Shown here one piece after another: positions 15,848-23,471 of a DNA stretch of 33,309 nucleotides (position 1 is its first letter; each line of letters opens with the position of its first letter). Made by a program: the position numbers and the translations under genes. This DNA is from Peptococcaceae bacterium (GTDB taxonomy: Bacteria > Bacillota > Dehalobacteriia > UBA4068 > UBA4997), in contig JAAWKH010000021.1 in NCBI GenBank assembly GCA_022797295.1, forward strand, positions 1-33,309. The letters run 5' to 3'. The notes under the pieces were generated by a model that saw nothing but the letters and a program-made list of their open reading frames with translations, was not told the origin of the DNA and did not search any database.

Positions 15848-15890
15848 TTAAGGCGGCATTTCCCAAAAGAAATGCCGTCTTAACTTTTTT
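15848..15890. terminator. Terminator after the SASP gene
   Basis: Arm 15848-15862 pairs with 15869-15883 (15 bp, one G-U), 6-nt loop, then TTTTTT at 15885-15890. The stem sequence (AAGGCGGCATTT...AAATGCCGTCTT) closely resembles the terminator at 7158-7191. Confidence 0.88.
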
Positions 15891-15909
15891 ACTAAGATAA
15901 TCTAGTTTG

Positions 15910-17036
15910 TTAGTCTTGTTGGTATAAAAACGCCAAAATCTGACAATCCCGGCAAATCTCAATATAAGCGTTGCCCTCAATTTTTTCCCAAATATCCTCC
16001 AACTGAATTTGAGCCAGATACATCATAGGCTTGCCGCATTCCGGGCAGGTTTTAATTTCAGGCCCCTGCCACCAAAAGGCCACGCCGCCGATGGAGGAAC
16101 CTCTGTACCAATCCGCAGCATAGCGCGGCGCAACCGGACCCGGCCCCAAAATATATGTATTGGACACCATTTCTGCAAACTCCTCAGCTGAAATATTACT
16201 TCCGTCATTATAGCTTTTAAAAGGTAAAGTTGGCTGTCGCCGTCCAGTTGATAGCGGCAAAAAAGATTATCAATAACATAAATCAGGCAATTTGGGCAGC
16301 ATTTGGCCCGCACAACCCCATCAAGGCCCAAAAAGGCCAGCCTTGGGTCGTGCCCGTCAATCTCAAGCAGGTTAACCAAAGGCGTGCCGCAATGCTCACA
16401 AATTTCGCCCTCCCCGGCCGGCACAGCAATTTTCACTGGGCTTTCAGCTTTTTCCGCCGCCGTGCCTTTCACCAATGGATAGCACTCGGCAAAATTGGTG
16501 GGCGTCCAACGGCCCTGGCTATCAAATGACCAGCCGCCATAGGTGGCAAAAACCGCAGGCGTGGTGCTAAGCTGCCTGGACCAACTGCGCGGCTGCTGCT
16601 GCAATTCCCAAAAAGCCTGATGCACGGCAGGGCCGCCGGCCTCCGCCAGGCACAGCAGCAATTTGCAGCCGTCCCAGGGCTTCAAATCATCCTGGCGCAG
16701 GCGGTTCAGCATTTCCTCCACCACCTGCGGCGGCGCGTCCTTGTAGATAGTTTGATAATAGGTCAAACCATGCTCCCAGGCCAGCTCCGCCAGGCGGCTG
16801 GTGTTGATATTCCGATAATCTATCAGCATTTCACATAGATAACGAATTTCATCATTATCTTGATTCTCAAGCTGTTGAATATTAGCGCAGACATAATCAA
16901 TTTTAGCCGCCAGCTCCGCCTCCGACATTTGCAAAATCTCCTGCCGGTCATTTTCCTCCCGGCAGTCTGCACAAAAATCACCATAGTAAGCAACTCTGGC
17001 GCCACACTGCTTGCATAACTTCTCTTCCTTGCACAC
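15910..17036 (-). CDS. Zinc-ribbon, DUF1963-like protein split by a -1 frameshift
   Basis: Two overlapping ORFs make up one gene. The first part (from 17036) begins with a zinc ribbon (CKQCGARVAYYGDFCADC), then a helical middle and a second Cys site (CEHCGTPLVNLLEIDGHDPRL, CCPNCLIY). The family sequence then continues in the -1 frame: AAPRY-type segment VAPRYAADWYRGSSIGGVAF, CPECGKPMMYLAQIQLEDI and IEICRDC. The shift lies at or before T TTA AAA (16221-16215), a canonical -1 slippery heptamer; slipping there gives ...YLLK-SYNDG... and about 375 aa. A one-base deletion is the alternative. I chose the GTG at 17036, 7 nt after GGGAGG; the TTG at 17042 abuts the SD. The end resembles the YwqG/DUF1963 protein at 156-890. 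Confidence 0.7.
16215..16221 (-). promoter_or_regulatory. Candidate -1 frameshift site U UUA AAA
   Basis: In the zero frame the codons are CTT TTA AAA GCT, so the heptamer T TTA AAA has the exact X XXY YYZ register. The -1 continuation AGC TAT AAT GAC GGA is the coding frame of the conserved C-terminal part. No strong stem or upstream SD-like stimulator is evident by eye. Confidence 0.5.
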
Positions 17037-17062
17037 AACCAACCCTCCCGGTTTTTTAGCTA

Positions 17063-17091
17063 ATTATAGCATATAAACCGCGCCAGCACAA
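17063..17091 (-). promoter_or_regulatory. Sigma-A promoter of the split zinc-protein gene
   Basis: Minus strand: -35 TTGTGC (17091-17086), 17-bp spacer, extended -10 TGCTATAAT with TATAAT at 17068-17063. The -35 reaches to within 2 bp of the stop of the permease gene. Confidence 0.7.
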
Positions 17092-17092
17092 G

Positions 17093-17539
17093 CTATTTAG
17101 CCAACAGCAGCCGGGCCCCCACCGCCAGCAGCACAATGCCCGCCGCCTGCCAAAGGGAAAAGGCGGTTTTTTCCAGGCCAAACAAACCAAGCCAGTCAAT
17201 CAGTGCAGCCGTGGTCACCTGACCCACAATGATGGCGGTGGTGGCCGGGGCCGCGCCCAGCCGGGAAATGGAAACCATCACGCCGTATATAATCACCACG
17301 TTAATCAAACCGCTAGTATAACCATACCACGGCACTTCAGAAAGCTTGCTGAAATCGCCGTCGCCAATCCGCACCACAAAAAGCAGCAGCATAATAATAG
17401 CCAGCCCAATCAGGTGCATTAAAAAGTTGCTCTCCAGCGTGCCGATAGATTTACTGACCTGCCCGTTAATACTGCCCTGCACCGCCATCAGCAGCCCGGC
17501 CAGGCAAGGCAAACCCAGCAGCAACCAATTTGTATTCAT
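17093..17539 (-). CDS. YdcZ/DUF606-type DMT permease
   Basis: A 148-aa protein with five hydrophobic segments, typical in length for the DUF606 half-size members of the drug/metabolite transporter superfamily. Recognised parts are LLLGLPCLAGLLMAVQGSIN at the start and ATTAIIVGQVTTAALIDWLG followed by the last membrane helix. Substrate is unknown; such proteins often act as pairs or homodimers. The ATG at 17539 directly follows a T8 tract, and its SD (AGGTAGGTG) is inside the 3' arm of the hairpin at 17545-17581. Confidence 0.85.
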   Translation of the reverse strand: MNTNWLLLGLPCLAGLLMAVQGSINGQVSKSIGTLESNFLMHLIGLAIIMLLLFVVRIGDGDFSKLSEVPWYGYTSGLINVVIIYGVMVSISRLGAAPATTAIIVGQVTTAALIDWLGLFGLEKTAFSLWQAAGIVLLAVGARLLLAK

Positions 17540-17581
17540 AAAAAAAACACCTACCTATATTTTTTATATAGATAGGTGTTT
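17540..17581. terminator. Terminator hairpin that contains the SD of the next gene
   Basis: Arms 17545-17560 and 17566-17581 form a 16-bp stem with one G-U and a 5-nt loop. On the minus strand it is followed by T8 (17547-17540) and then directly by the permease ATG. It should end the LysM coat-protein transcript. Its 3' arm carries the SD AGGTAGGTG of the permease gene. Confidence 0.8.
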
Positions 17582-17622
17582 GCTTTTTTTGGCAAAAATA
17601 TGCACAGCTTTTAGTTTTTACC

Positions 17623-19188
17623 TCAGCTGGGAATTCGCAGCACCATGCCCACGCTCAAATCACTGGCCAAAGCCTGGTTAGCGGCACGCAGACTTTCCAG
17701 CGGCACATTATGCTGCAAAGCAATACTCATCGGGTCGTCGCCCGGCTTCACCACATAATATTTCAGCCGAAAAGCGCCGTTGCCGGCATTGGTGGGCGCG
17801 GCCGGCGTAATCTTGGATGGCTCCCGCAAACCAACCCGCAAACGTACGCCATTGGCGTTTACCACATTTAGCGTATTCGCAACGCTCACCGGTTGCTCTG
17901 CAACAGGCTCGGCGGCCGCCATTGTTTCCAGGGCTGCTTCATTCGCCTCGGCTGCCGCCGCTGCCGCCGCCTCGGCCAGCTCATTAGCCGCTTCTGTCGG
18001 CAAAATCTCCCTTTCCGCCGCCTCGGTTAACATCATTTCCGGCTCGCTTTCAGTCTCAGCCATTGCCATTGTTGGGGCTGCTTCAACTGACTGCGCGGCC
18101 TCAACAGCCGCCGCCTCATTTTCTACCGAAACCTCTGCCGGCATTGCCGCCTCCACTGGTTGGGCAGCCGCAGTCTCAGTAGTGGCATCCACCGTGGCCG
18201 CCGTCAACTGTGCCATCTCCTTTTCTCCCTCTGAAATCAAAATCACCTCCTGCACTGCCTCACTCTTCGCCACACCAACCGGTCTGACCGACAACTCATC
18301 ACTTGCCACTGCATTAATCAATTCCTCTCCTTTAGCCTGCAAGCGGGAAATTGCCGCATTGGTCAGCAAAGTGCGCATTTTACTGCGCTCCGCATCGTCA
18401 AAGCTTGGCAACACGCCCTCAGCGGCCACCGTTTTAGCCGCCGGAGCTTTGGCAGCCTCCTGCCCAGGCAAATCTGCCACTGTTTCCTTTGCTTCTGCGG
18501 AACCCAAAGCAGCAACTTCCACCGCCGCCTCGTCCGGCTGAGCAGACCAAACCGGCAAGTGATATTTGCTTTCCAAACGCTCCTGAACCTCCTGGGTCTC
18601 CGCTGCCTCAGACTGGCTGGCCGCAGCAGTTTGTTCCTGATAAATATAGGGCAAACGATAATCTTGGCGGCCTAAACGTCTATGCCGACGGTCATCATCA
18701 TCACAATCATCATCATCATCGTCACAATCAGGCTTATGGTCGTGGTCATCGTCATCGTCGTCGTCACAGTCATCGTCAAAGCGGTGCATTAAATCACCCA
18801 CATATTCCACCACCAGCTGGCCGGAAAACTCCAGCACATACGGCGACAAAATACGCAACATTGGCTTGCTAATAACCGCATGCAGCTCATCAGCCTCATA
18901 ATCCAGCGGCAGCAGCCAATCATCCGGCAGCTCCACCCGCAAAGGCAACATCACCCGGTGCTTGTAAAGCCGCTGCCCCTCAAGGCCGTGATATTCCAGG
19001 TCAATCTCATAAAAGCCGCGCAGGCAAGCGTTGCGCCGCCCCTCCTGCCGTTGCAGATTATCAATATAAACCTTGGTGCGCACTTTGTCGATATAGCTTA
19101 CGCCCATTGCCGTTTGGGGCAGAAAAACTGTCTGCCCCAAGGGCAGCACCAAACGGTTCTGTTTCGTTCTATCCTGTTGAGTTCTCAT
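17623..19188 (-). CDS. LysM spore-coat morphogenetic protein, SpoVID/SipL-like
   Basis: A 521-aa protein. The N-terminal ~130 residues (LVLPLGQTVFLPQ, GFYEIDLEYHGLEGQRLY, LDYEADELHAV) have a beta-rich SPOCS-like look; a run of Asp with a few His and Cys follows (about residues 138-166), then Arg-rich HRRLGRQDYRL, a long Ala/Glu-rich stretch, and a C-terminal LysM domain (YYVVKPGDDPMSIALQHNVP to SVGMVLRIPS). This order is that of SpoVID and SipL, which anchor the spore coat. The ATG at 19188 is 7 nt after GGGAGG; two earlier Met codons are too close to or before that SD. A sigma-E-like promoter lies at 19214-19242. Confidence 0.75.
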   Translation of the reverse strand: MRTQQDRTKQNRLVLPLGQTVFLPQTAMGVSYIDKVRTKVYIDNLQRQEGRRNACLRGFYEIDLEYHGLEGQRLYKHRVMLPLRVELPDDWLLPLDYEADELHAVISKPMLRILSPYVLEFSGQLVVEYVGDLMHRFDDDCDDDDDDDHDHKPDCDDDDDDCDDDDRRHRRLGRQDYRLPYIYQEQTAAASQSEAAETQEVQERLESKYHLPVWSAQPDEAAVEVAALGSAEAKETVADLPGQEAAKAPAAKTVAAEGVLPSFDDAERSKMRTLLTNAAISRLQAKGEELINAVASDELSVRPVGVAKSEAVQEVILISEGEKEMAQLTAATVDATTETAAAQPVEAAMPAEVSVENEAAAVEAAQSVEAAPTMAMAETESEPEMMLTEAAEREILPTEAANELAEAAAAAAAEANEAALETMAAAEPVAEQPVSVANTLNVVNANGVRLRVGLREPSKITPAAPTNAGNGAFRLKYYVVKPGDDPMSIALQHNVPLESLRAANQALASDLSVGMVLRIPS

Positions 19189-19213
19189 AGCCATACCTCC
19201 CTTAGTCAATCAA

Positions 19214-19242
19214 GGTATATGCCAGCCGGCCGCAAATTATAC
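19214..19242 (-). promoter_or_regulatory. Sigma-E-like promoter of the LysM coat gene
   Basis: Minus strand: GTATAAT (19242-19236), 14-bp spacer, CATATACC (19221-19214). This agrees with the mother-cell sigma-E consensus at most positions and leaves a leader of about 20 nt. Confidence 0.45.
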
Positions 19243-19302
19243 CTGCCATTGTTTTTAAGAACAATTTACAGCAGAGCTTAGTTTGAAAAACAGCGCCGCA
19301 AT

Positions 19303-20358
19303 TCAGTTCCGTTCCGCCGCCAACTGCCAGATTTTGCCGAAAATATCCTTGCAAACAGCGTCCAGCGCCTCAAAATCCATAGCGGCAATATAGTAGCTTT
19401 CCAGCTCATCATGCAAACGATGTTCATTATCCAATTCCAGCACGGCATTATCCAAATAATGCAGCCAGATTTGCTCCGCCGCATCCGCTTCCTCTGCCAG
19501 CTCCGCCTCGCCCTCCGGGCGCAAATTCAGCAGCACATCCTCGTAACGCGCCTCCAACTCCGGGCAGGCACAATCAACCAAGGCCACGGACAAACCAGGA
19601 ATAATAACCATTTCCAGCTGTTCCGGCGCCATACAGCTGTAATACAAATCAAGATTATGCCCCTGCTGCGCGGCCAGCTCCGCCACGCCGGCCAAAACCT
19701 GATCCGCCGCGCCGTTAACCAAATAACGCCGCCGGCAAGCCAGGGAAAGCTCCTGCGCATAGCTTTGGCGTCCGTTGCGCGTGATGGCCTCTGCAAAAAA
19801 CTTACGCACCCGCAAATGCTTCTGACCAAAAATTTCCTCCGCCAGGCCTCGGCAAAGCTGCGTCACCTCAGCATCGGTTACCGCCAAATCAGCCGACGGC
19901 TGCTCGCCGCGCACGGCGGCCATTTCCGCCAGCTCCTGATAAGCCCGCTCAAAGCTGGCCTCAATCTGCTGCCCCAGCTGCTTAATTTCCTCCTTATGCT
20001 CCCGCAAACGGCTCTGATTCCAGTGCTCGCCCAAATTGACAATCTCCTCCACCACGCCTGGGCAGCCAGGCTCCACCACATGAGGAGCCGTGCCATCCAC
20101 CACAGCCACGGCCAGCTCCGGCACAACCACGCCGTCCAGAGATTCCGGCGCGCTGGAACACAACCAAACTTCCACGTCGTAGCCGCGTTCAATCATATTC
20201 TGGGCAATTTTATTCATCAAAGTGCTTTTACCACAGCCAGGCCCGCCCTTGAGGATGAAAACCCGCTCCATCCCCTGTAAATTTTCTGCCAAAAAACCCT
20301 TAAAACCCTGCGGGGTGTTACTACCAGGAAACATATGTAAAATTTTACCCTTTTTCAT
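19303..20358 (-). CDS. PRK06851-type tandem P-loop ATPase
   Basis: A 351-aa protein made of two related halves. The first has a perfect P-loop, FILKGGPGCGKSTLMNKIA (residues 38-46 GGPGCGKST), then VEVWLCSSAPESLDGVVVPEL and VAVVDGTAPH. The second half repeats the scheme (DLYYSCMAPEQLEMVIIPGLSVALVDC), but its P-loop position reads LVNGAADQVLAG (about 214-224) and has lost the GK[ST] residues. The family is common in spore-forming Firmicutes; function is not established. The ATG at 20358 has AAGGAG upstream; the longer reading to 20574 runs into the divergent prenyltransferase gene and is not used. Confidence 0.8.
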   Translation of the reverse strand: MKKGKILHMFPGSNTPQGFKGFLAENLQGMERVFILKGGPGCGKSTLMNKIAQNMIERGYDVEVWLCSSAPESLDGVVVPELAVAVVDGTAPHVVEPGCPGVVEEIVNLGEHWNQSRLREHKEEIKQLGQQIEASFERAYQELAEMAAVRGEQPSADLAVTDAEVTQLCRGLAEEIFGQKHLRVRKFFAEAITRNGRQSYAQELSLACRRRYLVNGAADQVLAGVAELAAQQGHNLDLYYSCMAPEQLEMVIIPGLSVALVDCACPELEARYEDVLLNLRPEGEAELAEEADAAEQIWLHYLDNAVLELDNEHRLHDELESYYIAAMDFEALDAVCKDIFGKIWQLAAERN

Positions 20359-20500
20359 TCTGACACCACTCCTTAATTGCTTCATTTTCCTCAAAATATG
20401 CAGCAAATGGAGCCTGCGTGCCCGGCCCAATAAAAAAAGGTATAACCCGGACCGGCTCGGTGCATAATAAAGGCAAAATGGATTGGCCAGGAGGAGCAAA

Positions 20501-21157
20501 ATGCGCAAACCCAAACACATCGCAGTGATACCAGACGGCAACCGCCGCTGGGCCGCCAGCCGAGGGCTCAGCAAAGAGGCGGGCTATCAGCACGGGCTGC
20601 GGCCTGCTTTGGAGCTGCTGCGCCAGGCCAAGGAAATCGGCATTGAGGAAATCACCTTCTACGGCTTCACCACAGACAACTGCAAACGGCCCGCCGCCCA
20701 GGTGCAGGCTTTTCGCTCCGCCTGCGTGGAAGCGGTGCAAATGGCCTGCCGGGCTGCCGAGGGTGCGGATCTGTTGGTGGTTGGCAACGCCAAATCGCCT
20801 TGCTTTCCGCCGGAGCTACGCCCCTTTTGCCAGCGGCAACCGGTGGCTGGCGGCGGCATCAGATTGAATTTTTTGGTAAATTACGGCTGGGAATGGGATC
20901 TGGCCGGCTTGCAGCAAAATGCCACGCAAAGCGCTTCCCGCCGGCAATTATATGGCGGGCTGCAATCTGCGGATATATCGCGCATTGATTTGGTGGTGCG
21001 CTGGGGCGGCCGGCGGCGGCTTTCCGGCCTGCTGCCGGTGCAGGCTGTTTATGCGGATTTTTACGTGCTGGATGAGCTTTGGCCAGATTGGCAGCCACAG
21101 CATTTACAAAACGCTTTGGCTTGGTGGAACAAACAGGATGTTACCCTGGGCGGCTAA
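20501..21157 (+). CDS. Divergent cis-prenyltransferase (UppS family)
   Basis: A 218-aa protein, shorter than the usual ~250. It keeps HIAVIPDGNRRWA with the catalytic Asp, FYGFTTDNCKRP (usually YAFSTENWKRP) and the late DLVVRWGGRRRLSGLL...VYADFYVLDELWPDW block. Compared with E. coli UppS, Glu198 of the RTxGExR motif is Arg, and Glu213, which binds magnesium, is Asp. Family members make undecaprenyl diphosphate for cell-wall synthesis; these changes and the short length suggest a specialised paralogue, perhaps with another chain length. AGGAGG lies 6 nt before the ATG. It is divergent from the PRK06851-type gene. Confidence 0.8.
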   Translation: MRKPKHIAVIPDGNRRWAASRGLSKEAGYQHGLRPALELLRQAKEIGIEEITFYGFTTDNCKRPAAQVQAFRSACVEAVQMACRAAEGADLLVVGNAKSPCFPPELRPFCQRQPVAGGGIRLNFLVNYGWEWDLAGLQQNATQSASRRQLYGGLQSADISRIDLVVRWGGRRRLSGLLPVQAVYADFYVLDELWPDWQPQHLQNALAWWNKQDVTLGG

Positions 21158-21195
21158 AAACTTCAAAAAAAATATGAAATTTTTTACAAAAGGGC

Positions 21196-21224
21196 TTGAC
21201 GAATGTATATTTTTGGGGTATAAT
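21196..21224 (+). promoter_or_regulatory. Sigma-A promoter of the tRNA pair
   Basis: -35 TTGACG (21196-21201), 17-bp spacer, -10 TATAAT (21219-21224), about 16 nt before the expected processed tRNA 5' region. Confidence 0.88.
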
Positions 21225-21246
21225 AGTTAAGCATTTAGGAACACGC

Positions 21247-21323
21247 GTGTTTGTAGCTCAGTTGGATAGAGCGGTCGCCTCCTAAGCGACAGGTCGCAGG
21301 TTCGATTCCTGTCAAGCACACCA
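21247..21323 (+). tRNA. tRNA-Arg (CCT)
   Basis: 77 nt including encoded CCA. Acceptor arm GTGTTTG pairs with CAAGCAC; anticodon stem GTCGC/GCGAC encloses the loop CTCCTAA, giving anticodon CCT. The D arm AGCTCAGTTGGATAGAGC and the T arm with GTTCGATTC are normal. Confidence 0.96.
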
Positions 21324-21351
21324 TTAACTCAATTTAATGCCAAAATTTCAA

Positions 21352-21426
21352 TGGGGTATGGCCAAGCGGTAAGGCACTGGTTTCTGGCACCAGCATTCCT
21401 AGGTTCGAATCCTAGTACCCCAGCCA
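21352..21426 (+). tRNA. tRNA-Gln (CTG)
   Basis: 75 nt including encoded CCA. Acceptor arm TGGGGTA pairs with TACCCCA; anticodon stem CTGGT/ACCAG encloses the loop TTCTGGC, giving anticodon CTG. The T arm carries GTTCGAATC. Confidence 0.96.
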
Positions 21427-21431
21427 CCAAA

Positions 21432-21468
21432 GGCCTTCAAGCTTGCATTAAGCTTGAAGGCCCTTTTT
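21432..21468 (+). terminator. Terminator after the tRNA pair
   Basis: Perfect 13-bp stem (GGCCTTCAAGCTT at 21432-21444 with 21450-21462), 5-nt loop, then CTTTTT. Confidence 0.93.
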
Positions 21469-21512
21469 ATAAACTTGGGCATTAATATGTAAGTTTAAGG
21501 AGTTTACCCTTT

Positions 21513-21968
21513 ATGGATTATCGAAGATATATGCAGCAAGCGCTGACGCTGGCCAGCCTGGCGGCCGCCCGCGGCGAGGTGCCGGTGGGCGCGTTGTTGG
21601 TTGTGCAGAACAAGGTTGTGGTCACCTCCGCCAACGCCACGGAAGCCAACGCGGATTCTCTGGCTCACGCGGAAATTTTGGTGCTGCAAAAAGCGCAGCG
21701 TCTGCTCAAACGCCGCTGGCTGGAGGACGCAACCCTTTTTGTCACAATGGAACCCTGCCCCATGTGCGCCGGAGCCATTGTGCTTTGCCGAGTTGGCCGG
21801 GTGGTTTACGGCTGCCCAGACAGCCATTGGGGAGCCTGCGGCTCCGCTTTTAATATTCCAGAAAGCAGACAGAGCAACTTCCGGCCGGAATTGATTGGCG
21901 GCATCCTGGAAGAAGAATGCCGCCAAGTGTTGCAAGATTTTTTCCGTAGCCGTCGCCAACCAGATTAA
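21513..21968 (+). CDS. tadA: tRNA-specific adenosine deaminase TadA
   Basis: A 151-aa cytidine-deaminase-fold enzyme with the zinc motifs HAE (in SLAHAEILVLQKA) and PCPMCAGAIVLCRV, plus GEVPVGALLV near the start. It converts adenosine 34 to inosine in tRNA-Arg(ACG). AAGGAG lies about 10 nt before the ATG. It follows the tRNA-Arg(CCT)/tRNA-Gln pair and its terminator, and ends 6 bp from the convergent ABC-F gene. Length is normal for the family. Confidence 0.94.
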   Translation: MDYRRYMQQALTLASLAAARGEVPVGALLVVQNKVVVTSANATEANADSLAHAEILVLQKAQRLLKRRWLEDATLFVTMEPCPMCAGAIVLCRVGRVVYGCPDSHWGACGSAFNIPESRQSNFRPELIGGILEEECRQVLQDFFRSRRQPD

Positions 21969-21974
21969 GATTGC

Positions 21975-23462
21975 TCAAAGATTAAGGCAACCGGTACAAA
22001 CGGCCTGCCGAAAGGCCTCGTCATGCTCCACCAGCAACATAGTGGGCGCAAACTCGGCAATTAGCTGCTCAATTTGCAATCTGGAGTAAATATCAATATA
22101 ATTTAGCGGTTCATCCCAAACGTAAAGGTGCGCAGGCTGGCAAAGGCTTTTTGCCAGCAGCACCTTCTTTTTTTGCCCCTCGGAATACCGCTCCATCTCC
22201 TTTTCAAATTGCTGGCGGGAAAAATCCAGCTTGCGCAAAATGGTTAAAAACAAGCTTTCATCCAGCCCCTCAGCCTGCGCAAAATCTCGCAGACGGCCCC
22301 GCAAAAATGAAGTGTCCTGCGGAATATAGGATATAATCAAACCTGAGGCCGCCCGGAGCTGGCCCTGCACCTGCAATTTAGCCGGCGCTTGCCCCAACAG
22401 CAGCCGCAACAATGTGCTTTTGCCGCAACCGTTAGGCCCGGCCAAAGCCAACCGCTCGCCCCGGTGCAGGCAAAAATCTGGCGGCTGGCAGATTACCCGT
22501 CCGTCAATAGAGGCGCAAAGCCCGCTGCATTCCAGCAATATATCCGCGTGGTGCCGCAAAGGTTGCAGCTTCAAATCCTCAGCCCGCTCCAAATTTTGCA
22601 GCAACCCGGCCTTTTGTTCAATCGCCTGCTGCTGCCGGGCCTCAATGGACTTGGCCCGCTTCATCATCTTGGCGGATTTGTGCCCAATAAAACCTCTATC
22701 CACTGGGCCATTACCATATTTACCGGCTTCCACCTTATCCGACCAATCGGAAGCGCGCCGAGCAGCCTGACGCAACCTTTTAATATCCTTATGTAGCTGC
22801 TCCTGTTGCGCCGCCTCCGCTTGATTACGCTGCTCAAACCCCGCCAGCCAGCAGGAAAAATTGCCGTTCTGCACCTCAATATTAGCCCGATTTAAGGACA
22901 AAATATGATCCACACAGCCATCCAAAAACTGTCTGTCGTGCGATACCAAAATAAAACCCTGCTGCCGCCGCAGATAATTCGCCACCAGACGGCGGGCCGG
23001 CTCATCCAGATGATTGGTTGGCTCATCCAACAGCAAAAAATGCCCCGGCTGCAAAAACATAGCCGCCAGCAAGGCTTTGGTCTGCTCGCCGTTGGATAAA
23101 CTGCCAAAAGGCCGCCAAAGCGCCTCATCCGCCAGCTTCAAAATAGCCAGCTCTCGCTCCAGTTGCCAAAGCTCAGCCTCCGGGCAAACTTGCTGTAGAA
23201 CATCCAATGTCAGTTGATTTTTATCCGCCGGTTCCCAAGGAAAATAAGCAAACTTAACACCACCGGCCACAGTAATATTACCACTATATTCATATTGGCC
23301 AGAGTTGGCCAGCAACTGCAAAAAGGTGGTTTTGCCCCGACCGTTGCGGCCCACAAAACCCAGCCGCCAGCTGGTGTCCACCTGAAAACTGACGTTTTCA
23401 AAAATATTATCGTAACTTCCCGGATAAGCAAAAGTCAGCTTATCCACTTTCAGCATTGACAT
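21975..23462 (-). CDS. ABC-F ribosomal protection protein, Lsa/CplR type
   Basis: A 495-aa protein with two ABC domains and no membrane segments. The first has Walker A GFVGRNGRGKTTFLQLL, signature SLSNGEQTKALLA and Walker B FLLLDEPTNHLDEPARRLV; the inter-domain linker includes DRGFIGHKSAKMMKRAKSIE; the second has GPNGCGKSTLLRLL, ERYSEGQKKKVLLAKSL and the diagnostic WDEPLNYIDIYSRLQIEQLI. These motifs place it in the Lsa/CplR group, which removes lincosamides, streptogramin A and pleuromutilins from ribosomes. Substrates cannot be read from sequence. The ATG at 23462 has ACGGAGGTG upstream. A 230-nt leader with a short upstream ORF precedes it. Confidence 0.88.
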   Translation of the reverse strand: MSMLKVDKLTFAYPGSYDNIFENVSFQVDTSWRLGFVGRNGRGKTTFLQLLANSGQYEYSGNITVAGGVKFAYFPWEPADKNQLTLDVLQQVCPEAELWQLERELAILKLADEALWRPFGSLSNGEQTKALLAAMFLQPGHFLLLDEPTNHLDEPARRLVANYLRRQQGFILVSHDRQFLDGCVDHILSLNRANIEVQNGNFSCWLAGFEQRNQAEAAQQEQLHKDIKRLRQAARRASDWSDKVEAGKYGNGPVDRGFIGHKSAKMMKRAKSIEARQQQAIEQKAGLLQNLERAEDLKLQPLRHHADILLECSGLCASIDGRVICQPPDFCLHRGERLALAGPNGCGKSTLLRLLLGQAPAKLQVQGQLRAASGLIISYIPQDTSFLRGRLRDFAQAEGLDESLFLTILRKLDFSRQQFEKEMERYSEGQKKKVLLAKSLCQPAHLYVWDEPLNYIDIYSRLQIEQLIAEFAPTMLLVEHDEAFRQAVCTGCLNL

Positions 23463-23471
23463 AAAAAAACA

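Noticed and set aside
17780..18541. Long plus-strand ORF rich in Ala and Ser
   Set aside because: It is the mirror of the Ala/Glu-rich part of the LysM coat gene; it has no SD and no family-like sequence.
19411..20280. 289-aa plus-strand ORF
   Set aside because: It lies antisense to the PRK06851-type gene, whose motifs and SD are clear; the product is His/Gln/Leu-rich with no domain.
20359..20574. N-terminal extension of the PRK06851-type gene
   Set aside because: It overlaps the divergent prenyltransferase start; the ATG at 20358 has a good SD and the family N-terminus.
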